The notes: generated by a model not told the origin, from the letters alone. DNA of 64,000 nucleotides from Bacteroidetes bacterium UBA4416 (GCA_002390745.1 DGQK01000001.1:129701-193700), one strand, 5' to 3'. Shown: positions 1-9,335, counted from the first letter of the stretch. Numbers and translations: made by a program.

Positions 1-539
1 TAATTTCCCCGCACAATAATATCGTTGCGGCTGTCGTTGGTGCCCTGCACTCCTGCAAAGTTGGATGCCATACGGGCCGGATCCTGACGCGAGCCCGGAT
101 AGCGCTCGGTTTCCTCGATGCTGAATGTTTTTACATTCACGGCCTGCATATCGCTCACGACATCTTTTCCTTCTTCTGCATTCACCACCACTTCATCCAT
201 GTTCACCAGCGACTCTTCCATTTCGAGGTTAAGGAAGGTTTCCTTCCCCGAAGAAACGATCACGTCGTTGAGCGGAATGGTGGTATAGCCAAACAGGCTC
301 ACAATGAACGAACGGCGGCCTACAGGAACATTCTCTATTTTGAAATAGCCATTGGCGTCGGTGGTAGACACGCGCTGTTTGGTAGAATCATTTTTGAGGC
401 GCACAATGGCGCCCGGAAGGGGAACAGAGCTCACCTTGTCGAGGATCTGCCCGCGGACAGTCTGGGTGTATTGACTCTGGGAAAGGCCTGCACGGGTGAT
501 AAAGAATACAGAAATAACAACAAGTAAGTATCTGATCAT
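1..539 (-). CDS. TonB-dependent receptor, N-terminal part (runs off the window)
   Basis: The reading frame starts at ATG 539-537 and stays open to the window edge, giving about 179 residues. It begins with a signal peptide (MIRYLLVVISVFFITRAGLS, then QSQ), followed by a carboxypeptidase-regulatory-like beta-sandwich (about residues 28-110, with GAIVRLKND and GYFKIENVPVG) and the start of a plug domain (VSDMQAVNVKTFSIEETERYPGSRQDPARMASNFAGVQG). This order is standard for Bacteroidota outer-membrane receptors that import substrates using TonB energy. The plug start resembles that of the receptor at 13670-16009, so the two are distant paralogues. The substrate cannot be told, and the barrel lies outside the window. 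Class confident, specificity unknown. Confidence 0.9.
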   Translation of the reverse strand, partial: MIRYLLVVISVFFITRAGLSQSQYTQTVRGQILDKVSSVPLPGAIVRLKNDSTKQRVSTTDANGYFKIENVPVGRRSFIVSLFGYTTIPLNDVIVSSGKETFLNLEMEESLVNMDEVVVNAEEGKDVVSDMQAVNVKTFSIEETERYPGSRQDPARMASNFAGVQGTNDSRNDIIVRGN

Positions 540-709
540 AGAGGGTTCAAAGTTTTATGTAAAGTAAAAAATAAAATCGGAACCTGCCAATAGTTATCAT
601 CTTCCCGGGCAATTCCCGGCATTAAAAAGTTTTCCAAACACCTTGCCGCATCGCCTGTTCCGAAAAAAGAAATCCGGGGCATTCATTACCGTTTCATCAT
701 TGGGTTTTG

Positions 710-717
710 TATGTTTG
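710..717 (+). promoter_or_regulatory. Putative -7 element (TATGTTTG) of the LytS/LytTR operon
   Basis: TATGTTTG matches the Bacteroidota -7 consensus TAnnTTTG. Only four bases (TTCT) separate it from the ATG at 722, so the transcript would be leaderless or nearly so. No clear -33 TTTG is visible at the right distance, hence moderate confidence. Confidence 0.4.
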
Positions 718-721
718 TTCT

Positions 722-1846
722 ATGGAGATACCCCTGTTATGGCTTCTTAAGAAAAATAAGGTCCGGATTATCTCCGGGGTTATTTTGTTCTGGCTTGTCA
801 TTGGCGGGATGATCTACATTACGGAAGAGGTGATTTCTGCTAACTACTTTGGCACGAAAGCACTGGAACCGATTGAAAAAATGCAGTACCTCGTCCGGTG
901 GATCATGTGGCCTTTCCTGACACCTATCATTATCTTCCTGGCTTTAAAGCTTGGATTCAGGAGAACACACATTACCCGTTTTGTACTATTGCACATGGCC
1001 TTGGGAACGGCCGTCCTTTTCCTTGAATACTTACTGGAAATAAGCATCATCAAAGTGTTTGCCTGGCAGCTTTGGCAGCAGCACGTTCCGGTAAAAGACT
1101 ACACCATTCCTTTTCTGTTTAAGTACTGGGCCTACATTTCCATCTATTTCCTGATTGTGGGAATTGTCAATGTGTTTATTTACATCACCAAATACCAGGC
1201 ATCCGAAACATCTTTGATCGAAACGGAATTAAAAAACAAACAACTGGAATATGAACTGACCCTTGCTCAGCTAAGCTCCTTAAAAATGCAGCTACAGCCG
1301 CATTTCCTGTTCAATACACACAATGCCATCATCAGCCTGATGCTGCAAAAGGAAAATGACAAAGCCATCGGGATGCTTACCAAACTCAGTGAACTGCTCC
1401 GCCTCACGATCGATCAATCCGATACTCAAACCATTCCCCTGCAGCAAGAGATTGATTACATGAAGCTGTACCTGAACATTCAGCAGATCCGCTTCCAGGA
1501 CAGGCTGCGCATTGAGATTGATATCCCGAAGGAGCTGGCCGGCTTTGAGGTTCCAACGTTTATTTTGCAGCCATTGATCGAAAATGCCATTACACACGGC
1601 ATCGCCCCTTATTCGGATGCCGGCCTGATCCGGATCTCAGCAACCAAAACCGGGCAGACCATCAGGATCTGCGTCATGGACGACGGGCAGGGAATGACAG
1701 GTTCTCTTAACAGCACACGCGGCATCGGCATTAAAAATACGAGAAACAGGCTGAGCCAGCTTTATGGAGAACATCAAAGCCTGAAGATCATTCCGAATGA
1801 GGTAAAAGGTGTAAGCTCCGTGATAGAAATCCATACCCATGCATAA
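722..1846 (+). CDS. LytS/YehU-type sensor histidine kinase
   Basis: This 374-residue protein has four predicted transmembrane segments in its first half, a short linker helix, and a His_kinase domain with the phospho-acceptor motif LQPHFLFNTHN (His about residue 194). A HATPase domain follows, with the N box around FILQPLIENAITHG and the G box DDGQGM. An upstream TTG would add five residues, but ATG 722 is preferred. The gene overlaps the LytTR regulator by eight bases, so the two form a co-translated two-component pair. The signal sensed is unknown; homologous pairs control envelope or transport genes, and the neighbouring peptide transporter is a possible target. Family assignment is secure. 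Confidence 0.93.
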   Translation: MEIPLLWLLKKNKVRIISGVILFWLVIGGMIYITEEVISANYFGTKALEPIEKMQYLVRWIMWPFLTPIIIFLALKLGFRRTHITRFVLLHMALGTAVLFLEYLLEISIIKVFAWQLWQQHVPVKDYTIPFLFKYWAYISIYFLIVGIVNVFIYITKYQASETSLIETELKNKQLEYELTLAQLSSLKMQLQPHFLFNTHNAIISLMLQKENDKAIGMLTKLSELLRLTIDQSDTQTIPLQQEIDYMKLYLNIQQIRFQDRLRIEIDIPKELAGFEVPTFILQPLIENAITHGIAPYSDAGLIRISATKTGQTIRICVMDDGQGMTGSLNSTRGIGIKNTRNRLSQLYGEHQSLKIIPNEVKGVSSVIEIHTHA

Positions 1847-2639
1847 TACAAGTCCACATATCCGCACACTGATCATCGATGATGAAAAATTATCGAGGGA
1901 TCTGGTGAAACTATATCTGGAAGAACATCCGGACATAGTGGTGACCGGCGAGTGCACCAATGGTGTTGAGGCATTGAACAGCATCATCAGCCTGGCTCCC
2001 GATCTTATTTTCCTGGATGTACAAATGCCGGACCTGAATGGTTTTGAAGTGCTTCGCGAGCTTCAGCCGGAAAAAACACCGATGGTGATTTTCATTACAG
2101 CTTACGACCAGTTTGCCCTAAAAGCCTTCGAGGTGAATGCGACAGGCTATTTGCTTAAACCCTTTGAGAAGGCCCGTTTTGATGCCACCGTCAGAAATGC
2201 CATAGCGCTCGTTCGCCAGAGTAAAAAGTCCGCACTGGAAACAAAGCTCCGGGATCTGTTACTGGATTATGAAGCCTGGAAGACTTCTTCCACCAAAACC
2301 GTCACCTACCTTTCGCGCATTCTGATCAAGGAATCCAGAAAAGCGTTTTTTATCAAGACGGCGGATGTTTTATACTTTGAAGCGTCGGGCGATTATGTAA
2401 GCATTCATACGCCCGAAAAAAAGTATCTGATCCACGAAAGCCTGCAACACCTCGAACGTAATCTGGACCCCGAACAGTTTATCAGAATCCACCGCTCCAC
2501 CATTGTAGGCATTGATGCGATCCGTGAGCTACATCCGCATTTCAACGGTGAGTACCTTGTGCTACTCAAAAACGGGGTGAAATTGAAACTAAGCCGCAGC
2601 TATAAGGAGAACCTGAAACACATTAAGGGCTCCGAATAA
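1839..2639 (+). CDS. LytTR-family response regulator
   Basis: The 266-residue protein has an N-terminal receiver domain (residues about 8-125) with the acidic pair D14/D15, phospho-acceptor D60 in LIFLDVQMP, T87 and K107 (LLKPF). A C-terminal LytTR DNA-binding domain (about 155-262) carries the typical YFEASGDYVSIHT and FIRIHRSTIV segments. It overlaps the preceding LytS-type kinase by eight bases and is its cognate partner. LytTR regulators bind pairs of short direct repeats; I did not identify such repeats before the downstream transporter gene. All catalytic residues are present. Confidence 0.95.
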   Translation: MHNTSPHIRTLIIDDEKLSRDLVKLYLEEHPDIVVTGECTNGVEALNSIISLAPDLIFLDVQMPDLNGFEVLRELQPEKTPMVIFITAYDQFALKAFEVNATGYLLKPFEKARFDATVRNAIALVRQSKKSALETKLRDLLLDYEAWKTSSTKTVTYLSRILIKESRKAFFIKTADVLYFEASGDYVSIHTPEKKYLIHESLQHLERNLDPEQFIRIHRSTIVGIDAIRELHPHFNGEYLVLLKNGVKLKLSRSYKENLKHIKGSE

Positions 2640-2728
2640 CGGCTCAGCGAATTTTAAAACGCCCGGGCGAATTTCCGTTGCTTCCGAAAACATTATAGTG
2701 GTACTTCATTTTATAAAACCGACATAAA

Positions 2729-4123
2729 ATGGAGCAAAAAGCCAGGTATCCAAAGGGAATTCCCTACATCATCGGCAATGAGGCCGCCGAACGTTTCAGC
2801 TTTTACGGCATGAAAGCCATCCTGACCACGTTTTTAGTCAGTCAGTTTTTCAATCCTTCCAATAATCCTGCCCTGGAAGTCGTTTCAAATGCGGAGGCAA
2901 ACAACATTACCCATTTATTCAATACCATGGTCTATCTTCTTCCCTTAGCAGGTGCCATTTTAGCCGATTGGTTTTACGGAAAATACAAAGTGATCCTGTA
3001 CCTCTCGCTGGTATATTGCGCCGGCCATGCCTGCCTCGCTCTGTTTGAAAACAACCTGAACGGTTTTCTTGCCGGCCTCTTCCTTATTGCTATCGGCTCC
3101 GGAGGTATTAAGCCCTGTGTATCGGCCAATGTGGGCGACCAGTTTGATGAAAGCAACAAATCCCTGCTTACAAAAGCCTACAGTATGTTCTACTTCAGCA
3201 TCAATGCGGGCTCTTTTATTTCCATGCTGCTTACTCCGGTAATTCTCCGCTATTCTACCCCAGCTGTGGCTTTCGGCATACCCGGAGTGCTCATGGGCAT
3301 TGCCACCCTGTTATTCTTCCTTGGAAGAAAAAAGTACATTCATGTGCCACCTTCCGGAATCAAAAAAGACAATTTTGTTTCCATTAGTCTTTACGCTCTA
3401 TTTCATTTCAGAAAAAAAACCGGCGGTTCTTTGCTGGATGTAGCTAAACACAAGTATTCTTCTGAATCTGTAGAAGCGGTCAAAGTCGTTTGGCAAATCA
3501 TGGCTGTGTTTTCTGTCATTCCTGTTTTCTGGGCCCTGAACGATCAAAACAGCAGCGAATGGGTCTTACAGGCACGCAACCTCGACCTTAGCTTTATGGG
3601 TTACACCTTTTTGCCGGAGCAGGTGCAGGCTGCCAATGCCATCCTGGTGCTGCTCTACATCCCCTTATTCAATTATGTGCTATTTCCTTTTTTAGAAAAA
3701 AGAAACGTCCGCCTATCGCCCTATAAAAAAATAGGCATGGGCTTTATATTGACTTTGCTTTCCTTTGGAATTATATACTGGCTGCAACTAAGCATCGACA
3801 AAGGCGGAGCGCCCAATGTGGGCTGGCAGCTCCTGGCCTATATCATCATTACCGCCGGGGAGGTGCTGGTATACCAGACCGGACTGGAGTACGCCTATAC
3901 CAAAGCGCCGGCCAGCATGAAAAGCACGATCATGGCCTTCTGGCTTTTAACCATTTCCATGGGAAATTTAATTGTATCGGGCATCAACAACAGCATCGCC
4001 CATAAAGGCCTGTTCAGTAGCATGGAAGGGGCAAGGTACTACTTGTTCTACATCGCGCTGATGGGCATAGCCATCGTTGTTTACTACTTTCTTTCCAAAA
4101 CATTCGACAGGGAAAGAAAATAA
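2729..4123 (+). CDS. POT/PTR2-family proton-dependent oligopeptide transporter
   Basis: The 464-residue protein is almost entirely hydrophobic helices, matching the 12-14 helix POT family of proton:di/tripeptide symporters in the inner membrane. The N-terminal E18-x-x-E-R-F motif (GNEAAERFSFYG), which couples proton movement, and the PTR2 signature FYFSINAGSF near residue 156 are both present. It starts 89 bases after the LytTR regulator on the same strand and could be co-regulated. It meets the next gene tail to tail one base away, with no room for a classical terminator. Substrate specificity (di- or tripeptides) is inferred from the family. Confidence 0.93.
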   Translation: MEQKARYPKGIPYIIGNEAAERFSFYGMKAILTTFLVSQFFNPSNNPALEVVSNAEANNITHLFNTMVYLLPLAGAILADWFYGKYKVILYLSLVYCAGHACLALFENNLNGFLAGLFLIAIGSGGIKPCVSANVGDQFDESNKSLLTKAYSMFYFSINAGSFISMLLTPVILRYSTPAVAFGIPGVLMGIATLLFFLGRKKYIHVPPSGIKKDNFVSISLYALFHFRKKTGGSLLDVAKHKYSSESVEAVKVVWQIMAVFSVIPVFWALNDQNSSEWVLQARNLDLSFMGYTFLPEQVQAANAILVLLYIPLFNYVLFPFLEKRNVRLSPYKKIGMGFILTLLSFGIIYWLQLSIDKGGAPNVGWQLLAYIIITAGEVLVYQTGLEYAYTKAPASMKSTIMAFWLLTISMGNLIVSGINNSIAHKGLFSSMEGARYYLFYIALMGIAIVVYYFLSKTFDRERK

Positions 4124-4124
4124 T

Positions 4125-5396
4125 CTACTCTTTCTTCCCCACCTCTTTCAATAAGCTGCGGGAGAATAAAAAGATGACGATGCAGCCCACACCCAGGCAT
4201 AGCCAGAGAAATTCAGGGCTTTCAAAAAACGTTTTTTCCTTTTCGGTTTTCTGCGCAGGCGTTGCTGCTTGTTTTGGAAGGACCTTCACCGCTCCCAGTT
4301 GAGCCTCCGGCAGGAGCTGGGGGATCTGCGATACAAAACTTCCAAGATCGTATTCGGGTACTTTGAGCGAATCGTTTCCACATTTGAGCGTATAGGTCGT
4401 ATTTCCTTTAAAATCAGCGATCAGGTAGCTTGCGAGCTGCTTGCAGTTGACCGATTCGATTTCCAGCGGCGGGTTGTCTTTATTATCGATCTCGATGAAC
4501 AATTCCTGTTCATTGACATTCGGCAGGTCGAACATCAGTACCTTATCCGAACTCAGCTCCAGGTCGAAGAGATTTTCCCGGATGGTTTGAGTGGATCCTT
4601 TTCCGTAGTGTTTGCGGTTGACATAGATCGTTGCATGACGCTTGTAAAGGCGCGGCGCCCTGATCTTAAAATCGAGGCGATCGACCTGCTGGTTATTGGT
4701 AAAGAGCAATCTTACCGTGGTTGTTTTTGCCTTGGGGTCTTCCGTGATGGTTTTAGAGAACAGCACATCATTGAGCTTTCCGGCGATGACAGAATTTTTG
4801 AAATAACCTGCGGAGTTGATCCTGAATGGAAAGCTCTCCCAACCGTGGTGGTGATGCTGGTGCCAGTCGTCGATCGATAAGCGGAAATAGGGATAATCGT
4901 TGAGTGGAAAATAGATGCACTTGTACTGGTTGGTATACACATCGTTGTACAAGAGGCTCAGCTCCTGGCCTGCGCTCACGCTGTACCATTGCTTCTGGTC
5001 GTAGCTTCCTTCAATGGAGCAGTATTTATAAGCATCGGAGTTATTGATATTGAACGCGATGTTGCTGATCTTCTGACGGTCGGGGTTATGCACCACCACT
5101 TCCGTGTAATCCGACACATGGCGCACAGACAGGATCTTATACTCCACAAAGTCCGATTTGGATTTGAGCTGCGGCTCACTGAGCACCACATACGGCACTT
5201 CATGCCCGCTGGCATCGTACACGCGCATGTCATGAAAATCACGCTTCATGTATTGCTTATGTTCCGGGTTGAGAGGGATCTTATACAGGGAGTCTTTGGT
5301 GATCCCGGCAACCGGCATCTCCTGTGCAAACTGTTGCGCCACCGCCTGAACACTCAGAACAGCAACAGCGATAAGGCTTAAAAAAAACGGTTTCAT
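4125..5396 (-). CDS. DUF3999-like secreted, membrane-anchored protein
   Basis: From ATG 5396 (a TTG eight codons upstream is less likely) the protein has 423 residues: a signal peptide (MKPFFLSLIAVAVLSVQAVAQ), a long beta-rich periplasmic region, and a single C-terminal transmembrane helix (FLWLCLGVGCIVIFLFS) followed by a short basic tail. The opening theme 'simple residues, then L-N-P-E-H around a YDASGHEVPYVV segment' resembles DUF3999. In other bacteria DUF3999 genes sit directly behind DUF2339 genes, which is exactly the arrangement here, with 26 bases between them. The function of the pair is not established; an envelope role is inferred from topology. Confidence 0.7.
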   Translation of the reverse strand: MKPFFLSLIAVAVLSVQAVAQQFAQEMPVAGITKDSLYKIPLNPEHKQYMKRDFHDMRVYDASGHEVPYVVLSEPQLKSKSDFVEYKILSVRHVSDYTEVVVHNPDRQKISNIAFNINNSDAYKYCSIEGSYDQKQWYSVSAGQELSLLYNDVYTNQYKCIYFPLNDYPYFRLSIDDWHQHHHHGWESFPFRINSAGYFKNSVIAGKLNDVLFSKTITEDPKAKTTTVRLLFTNNQQVDRLDFKIRAPRLYKRHATIYVNRKHYGKGSTQTIRENLFDLELSSDKVLMFDLPNVNEQELFIEIDNKDNPPLEIESVNCKQLASYLIADFKGNTTYTLKCGNDSLKVPEYDLGSFVSQIPQLLPEAQLGAVKVLPKQAATPAQKTEKEKTFFESPEFLWLCLGVGCIVIFLFSRSLLKEVGKKE

Positions 5397-5422
5397 ACGT
5401 CGGATCTCATGAATAGTCAAAG

Positions 5423-7975
5423 TTATACAATAGTAGAATCGTTCTGATCGCTGGCAGGAGGCATAGCCGTATCACCCGCCGGGTTTGTTTCCGGCTTATC
5501 ATCGATGATCAGCTTTTTGATCTTCTGGTACATGAAGGAGATGATGAGCAATACCACCCCAAGGATGATAAAGGCCACGATCTTGCCGGCTTCGGAAGCG
5601 TCTTTGATATCGTAGGTAAAGAGCTTCAACAGGATCACCCCGATGAGGATCAGCGACATGATGCGGAGCGCCTTGTTCTGCTTCTTCATGCCGATGAAGA
5701 GAAAGGCAAAGGCCAGCAGACCCCATAAAATCGGGAAGCCGATCTTCACAATGTGGCTTTCGGCCAATTCCAGCTCCAGCGTTTTGGCGATAACTTCCTG
5801 GTCCGTCATTGTTTTTACGCCTCCTATCACCAGCTGCGACACGTGCAGGATCAGCTCAAGGCTCGACACATACACGATGGCAATAGAAACAAATACGGTA
5901 TTGAGCGTTCCCGTTCTCTCCGGATTTTCTCCTTTCCGGAGCCAGCTTCTCATAAACAGGATCGTTGCCACAAAGCCGATCAGGGACACATAATGGGCCG
6001 TGAAGCCCACATAGCTGCGATCCACCTGCAGCATGTTGTCTTTAAAATCCACATAAGGCAATGCTGCAAAGATCAGCACAAAGGCCACGGCATTGATGTA
6101 ATTAAAGATGAAGAGCACGGCACCGGCTTTCCGGTTTTCCCATTTCGATACGGCAAGGTTCAATCCGAGGAAGTACAGGAAATGGTATGCGCCTGCTACA
6201 ATCGTGACACCCACACCATAAGTATGACGGTTCATCTGGTACACCAGCTCAAACATACCTGTGAAATACAACAGAGTCACAAAAGCGATGTGCAGGAAAT
6301 TGCGGTAAGCAACCGGATTAAAGTTCATCCTTGCCCAGCTGAGGGTTTCATGCTCTTTCCGAAGGAGCATAGCGGATGCCAGCATGCTAAGTGCACAGAT
6401 CATGCCCGTGATAAAGGCCTTATTGAATATAACTGCCGGTTTTATTTCATGGTAAGCCGTATATACCTGCCCCCAATCCATGAACAAACTGAAACTCATC
6501 AGCACCATGATCAGCACAGAAGCAAAACGCGACATGACAATGTTTGATTTTTGCGATAACCAAAGGAGCAGGACACTTTCCGCTGCCCAGAAAATCGTGA
6601 TGTAATTTCCGTGTAGCTGAACAGGCGCCACAAGGGTTACAAAGGTAAGTGTGAGCCCGATCATAAGGTACACCAGCTTTTGATCTGCTTTAAATTTTTT
6701 ATAAAGCAGCCAGGAACATACGAGGTTAAACGCCGCCAGGAACATGCTGAAGAAGCCCTGCAATTCCTGGTGATAATAGTTGAGAATCTGCATGCCGGCG
6801 CCGTAGAACAGGAAGGTATTGCTCACAAGGATGGTAATATCCACCGCACCGAATTTGCGTTTTTCCTTGATATTGTGGATCAGGCTCATGATGATGAATA
6901 CCACATAAAAGATGGCGGCAAAGATCATCGCGCCTTTATAGGGCGGGTTCTCTTCACCAATCACCTTCGTCTGCAACCATCCGAAATACAGGGCCATGGT
7001 AAAGACGTAAGACAGGATATTCAGAAGGTTCCATTTCCGGAGGTAAGCCAGCACCAGCATGCCCAGGTCGAGGATCAGCACATAGGTGAATAGCACCTGG
7101 TAATTGCCCTGCCCTGTGCTCACCATAAACGGCGTGGCAAAGCCGCCGATGAGCGATAATACCGCCAGCTCCTGCCGGTCGTACATGACGGAGATAAAGA
7201 CGCTGAAAGAGGTAATGATGAGCATGAGCACAAAAGCCATCGTTTGGCCGAATAAGTGGTACTCGTGAAATGCTATGCCGATGGTGAAATAAAAAATAGC
7301 GATGCCACCGGATACCAGAACAGAGCTGAAGGCCTTAAAGTTCTTGCGCAGACGGTGCGCGAAGCCCAGCACAATACCTCCGCAAAGGATGCCGATGCCT
7401 ACACGGGCGATCTCGTTGATCCAGTTCTTGTCGATGGCATATTTCACAAAGAAGGCGATCCCGATCACCAGGATGGTAATGGCAACCTTGCTGAGGATGT
7501 TCTCGCCGATGAATTTCTCGAGATCCGGATTGTTTTCCCGGAAGCGGTCGTAAAAGCTTTGTTGCGGCTGTGCAGGCTGCACAGGTGTTTGCGAAGGCGT
7601 GTTCATGACTTCGTTCACGCTGATCTCCACCGGCACTTCCTCCTCTTTATCCACCACGACCTCATCAATGATGACTACCGGCGGCACTACAGGCTCTGTT
7701 ACCGGAGGCTTCTCATCCACTACCGGCGGGATCACCGGTTTCACGATTGGAGGCACCACCTTGTCTTCCACCGGATGAAGCGGCCTGGCGCTTTCTTTGT
7801 TTTCCACGACAGCCTCTTTCTGTTCCGCGGCTTTCTGAGCCTGGTAGAGCTGCACGCGGCGTAAATAATCTTCGATATTGGAAAGTTTTTCCTCGACATT
7901 CTTCAGTTTGGCGTTCTTAACGAAATGAAAAATGATCGACAGGAGGAGGATGACCAGCAATAAAAAAATATCCAT
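5423..7975 (-). CDS. DUF2339-family large polytopic membrane protein
   Basis: The 850-residue protein starts with one N-terminal helix (IFLLLVILLLSIIFHFV), then a short coiled coil (about 22-60), a proline- and valine-rich linker (about 65-140), and then more than 20 hydrophobic helices with the DUF2339 hallmark FIGENILSKVAITILVIGIA. The linker and coiled coil probably lie in the cytoplasm or periplasm as a spacer. It is transcribed just before the DUF3999-like gene and presumably works with it. No enzymatic motif is visible. The family is recognised with good confidence, but no biochemical activity is known to me. Confidence 0.88.
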   Translation of the reverse strand: MDIFLLLVILLLSIIFHFVKNAKLKNVEEKLSNIEDYLRRVQLYQAQKAAEQKEAVVENKESARPLHPVEDKVVPPIVKPVIPPVVDEKPPVTEPVVPPVVIIDEVVVDKEEEVPVEISVNEVMNTPSQTPVQPAQPQQSFYDRFRENNPDLEKFIGENILSKVAITILVIGIAFFVKYAIDKNWINEIARVGIGILCGGIVLGFAHRLRKNFKAFSSVLVSGGIAIFYFTIGIAFHEYHLFGQTMAFVLMLIITSFSVFISVMYDRQELAVLSLIGGFATPFMVSTGQGNYQVLFTYVLILDLGMLVLAYLRKWNLLNILSYVFTMALYFGWLQTKVIGEENPPYKGAMIFAAIFYVVFIIMSLIHNIKEKRKFGAVDITILVSNTFLFYGAGMQILNYYHQELQGFFSMFLAAFNLVCSWLLYKKFKADQKLVYLMIGLTLTFVTLVAPVQLHGNYITIFWAAESVLLLWLSQKSNIVMSRFASVLIMVLMSFSLFMDWGQVYTAYHEIKPAVIFNKAFITGMICALSMLASAMLLRKEHETLSWARMNFNPVAYRNFLHIAFVTLLYFTGMFELVYQMNRHTYGVGVTIVAGAYHFLYFLGLNLAVSKWENRKAGAVLFIFNYINAVAFVLIFAALPYVDFKDNMLQVDRSYVGFTAHYVSLIGFVATILFMRSWLRKGENPERTGTLNTVFVSIAIVYVSSLELILHVSQLVIGGVKTMTDQEVIAKTLELELAESHIVKIGFPILWGLLAFAFLFIGMKKQNKALRIMSLILIGVILLKLFTYDIKDASEAGKIVAFIILGVVLLIISFMYQKIKKLIIDDKPETNPAGDTAMPPASDQNDSTIV

Positions 7976-7976
7976 A

Positions 7977-7996
7977 CTTAAGGAGTTTCTTAAGGA
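7977..7996. repeat. Tandem CTTAAGGA direct repeat just upstream of the DUF2339 start
   Basis: Two perfect copies of CTTAAGGA (7977-7984 and 7989-7996) lie 12 bases apart in the 5' leader of the DUF2339 gene, immediately before its ATG (7975). Each copy contains the palindrome CTTAAG. On the coding strand they read TCCTTAAG twice. This could be an operator or an RNA-level site; it may also be chance. Confidence 0.35.
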
Positions 7997-7997
7997 C

Positions 7998-8005
7998 TAA
8001 AGATA
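7998..8005 (-). promoter_or_regulatory. Putative -7 element (TATCTTTA) for the DUF2339/DUF3999 operon
   Basis: Read on the minus strand, TATCTTTA matches TAnnTTTG/A and lies 22 bases before the ATG at 7975. No good -33 TTTG is seen at 19-20 bases, so support is moderate. Confidence 0.35.
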
Positions 8006-8039
8006 CAATTTTAAAGCATATTTGGGCTATTTGCGGAGC

Positions 8040-8882
8040 CTATTCTTTCAGGAAAGCCATGGTTCTTTCAATGACAAACTGCGCGTGTTCGGGAAAGGAA
8101 AGTTCTTCGAAGGGATGCCTGACGCCGAAGGTATGGCCGGCCTCTCCAACGACCAGCAACTCCGAATGCTTGCTGGTGCGGTGCAGTTCTTCCGCATCCT
8201 TAAGGTCAACTGCTTCGTCGTTGGTACCGTGAATGATGAGAAAGGGAATCTCCAGGTGCTTTGCCGCCTTTAGCACATTCAGGCGTTCCCTGTGAGCCTG
8301 CAAGGTTTCGTAAAACTGGAGGTATAGCGGCATCTGCTGTTTGGTGCGTGCATTAAAAGTGTAGACCACGCCTTTTTCATGCCAGGTATCGATGGTCTGT
8401 TTTTTATTGCGGTTCAGAAAATCGCTCACCGATGCCCAGGTCACAAGCTTTTTCACCCGCGGGTCTTCCCCGGCTTTCAGGATGCTGATGCCGCCGCCGC
8501 GGCTATGGCCCAGCAGGTATACGGCGTTTTTATCAGCCACCTTTGCCATGGAAGGGTCGGTAAGCACCCAGTCTATCACCTTTCCCAGGTCGTCGAGCTC
8601 GATGATGTAATTGTTTTTTCCGAAGGCATCGAGGTCGCCGAATTCCAGCGGGTTTCCGGGGGTAGTGCCATTGTGGGAGAAGTTGAATTTGATAAAGACA
8701 AAGCCTTCCTGAGCAAAAGCCTTTGCCATGAGATCGAAATGCCCCCAGTCCTTAAAGCCTTTGAAGCCATGCACAAACACCACTACCGGCCTGGATTCCT
8801 GCGTATGCTTATAGCACACATCGAGGAGAATCGGTTTTTCCCTGCTTCCGTCTATCAGGATATTCTTTGTGAAAGTGACCAT
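8040..8882 (-). CDS. Alpha/beta hydrolase (dienelactone-hydrolase/prolyl-oligopeptidase-like)
   Basis: From ATG 8882 the product has 280 residues. A further-upstream ATG (8921) would overlap the thioredoxin gene by 35 bases; the 8882 start leaves a four-base gap and is preferred. The fold is shown by the oxyanion HGFKGFKDWG motif (about residues 38-47), the nucleophile elbow GHSRGG (Ser about 127) and a C-terminal GEAGHTFG histidine. No signal peptide is visible, so it is probably cytoplasmic. The substrate is unknown; esterase or peptidase activity is inferred from the fold. Confidence 0.85.
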   Translation of the reverse strand: MVTFTKNILIDGSREKPILLDVCYKHTQESRPVVVFVHGFKGFKDWGHFDLMAKAFAQEGFVFIKFNFSHNGTTPGNPLEFGDLDAFGKNNYIIELDDLGKVIDWVLTDPSMAKVADKNAVYLLGHSRGGGISILKAGEDPRVKKLVTWASVSDFLNRNKKQTIDTWHEKGVVYTFNARTKQQMPLYLQFYETLQAHRERLNVLKAAKHLEIPFLIIHGTNDEAVDLKDAEELHRTSKHSELLVVGEAGHTFGVRHPFEELSFPEHAQFVIERTMAFLKE

Positions 8883-8886
8883 AAAC

Positions 8887-9183
8887 TCAGGCGTACTGGT
8901 CAATAATTCTGGTGAGCTCATGGGCAGGCACTACGCCCGACTGCTTCCAGAGCACTTTGCCTTGTTTAAAAAGGATGAGCGTGGGAACACCGGTAATGCG
9001 GTAGGCATTGGCCGCTTCGGGATTTTTGTCCACATCTATTTTGATGATGCTGGCTTTATCGCCAATCTTGCTTTTCACGTCCGAAAGGATGGGGGCCATG
9101 GTTTTGCAAGGGCCGCACCAGGTGGCGAAAAAGTCGACCAGCACAGGCTTGTCGGTATTGATGAGTTCTGAAAAAGTTGCCAT
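8887..9183 (-). CDS. trxA: Thioredoxin
   Basis: The 98-residue protein is a classical cytosolic thioredoxin: VLVDFFATWCGPCK with the redox pair C23 and C26, the cis-proline segment ITGVPTLILFKQG, and no signal peptide or extra domain. It reduces protein disulfides using electrons from thioredoxin reductase. It is followed after four bases by an alpha/beta hydrolase gene, suggesting co-transcription. The length matches short bacterial thioredoxins. Confidence 0.95.
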   Translation of the reverse strand: MATFSELINTDKPVLVDFFATWCGPCKTMAPILSDVKSKIGDKASIIKIDVDKNPEAANAYRITGVPTLILFKQGKVLWKQSGVVPAHELTRIIDQYA

Positions 9184-9335
9184 GATCAGTTGTTTTTTAT
9201 TTCGTTTTTAAAGCAGTGATGTCCTTGTGAGCCTTCCATCTTCTGTAAGCCGGGATCGCTTCCGCGATGTCGATTCACATTTCATACCATTAAAACAAAC
9301 AGGCCCGCATATAGTTTGAAATATGTTTCCACCAG

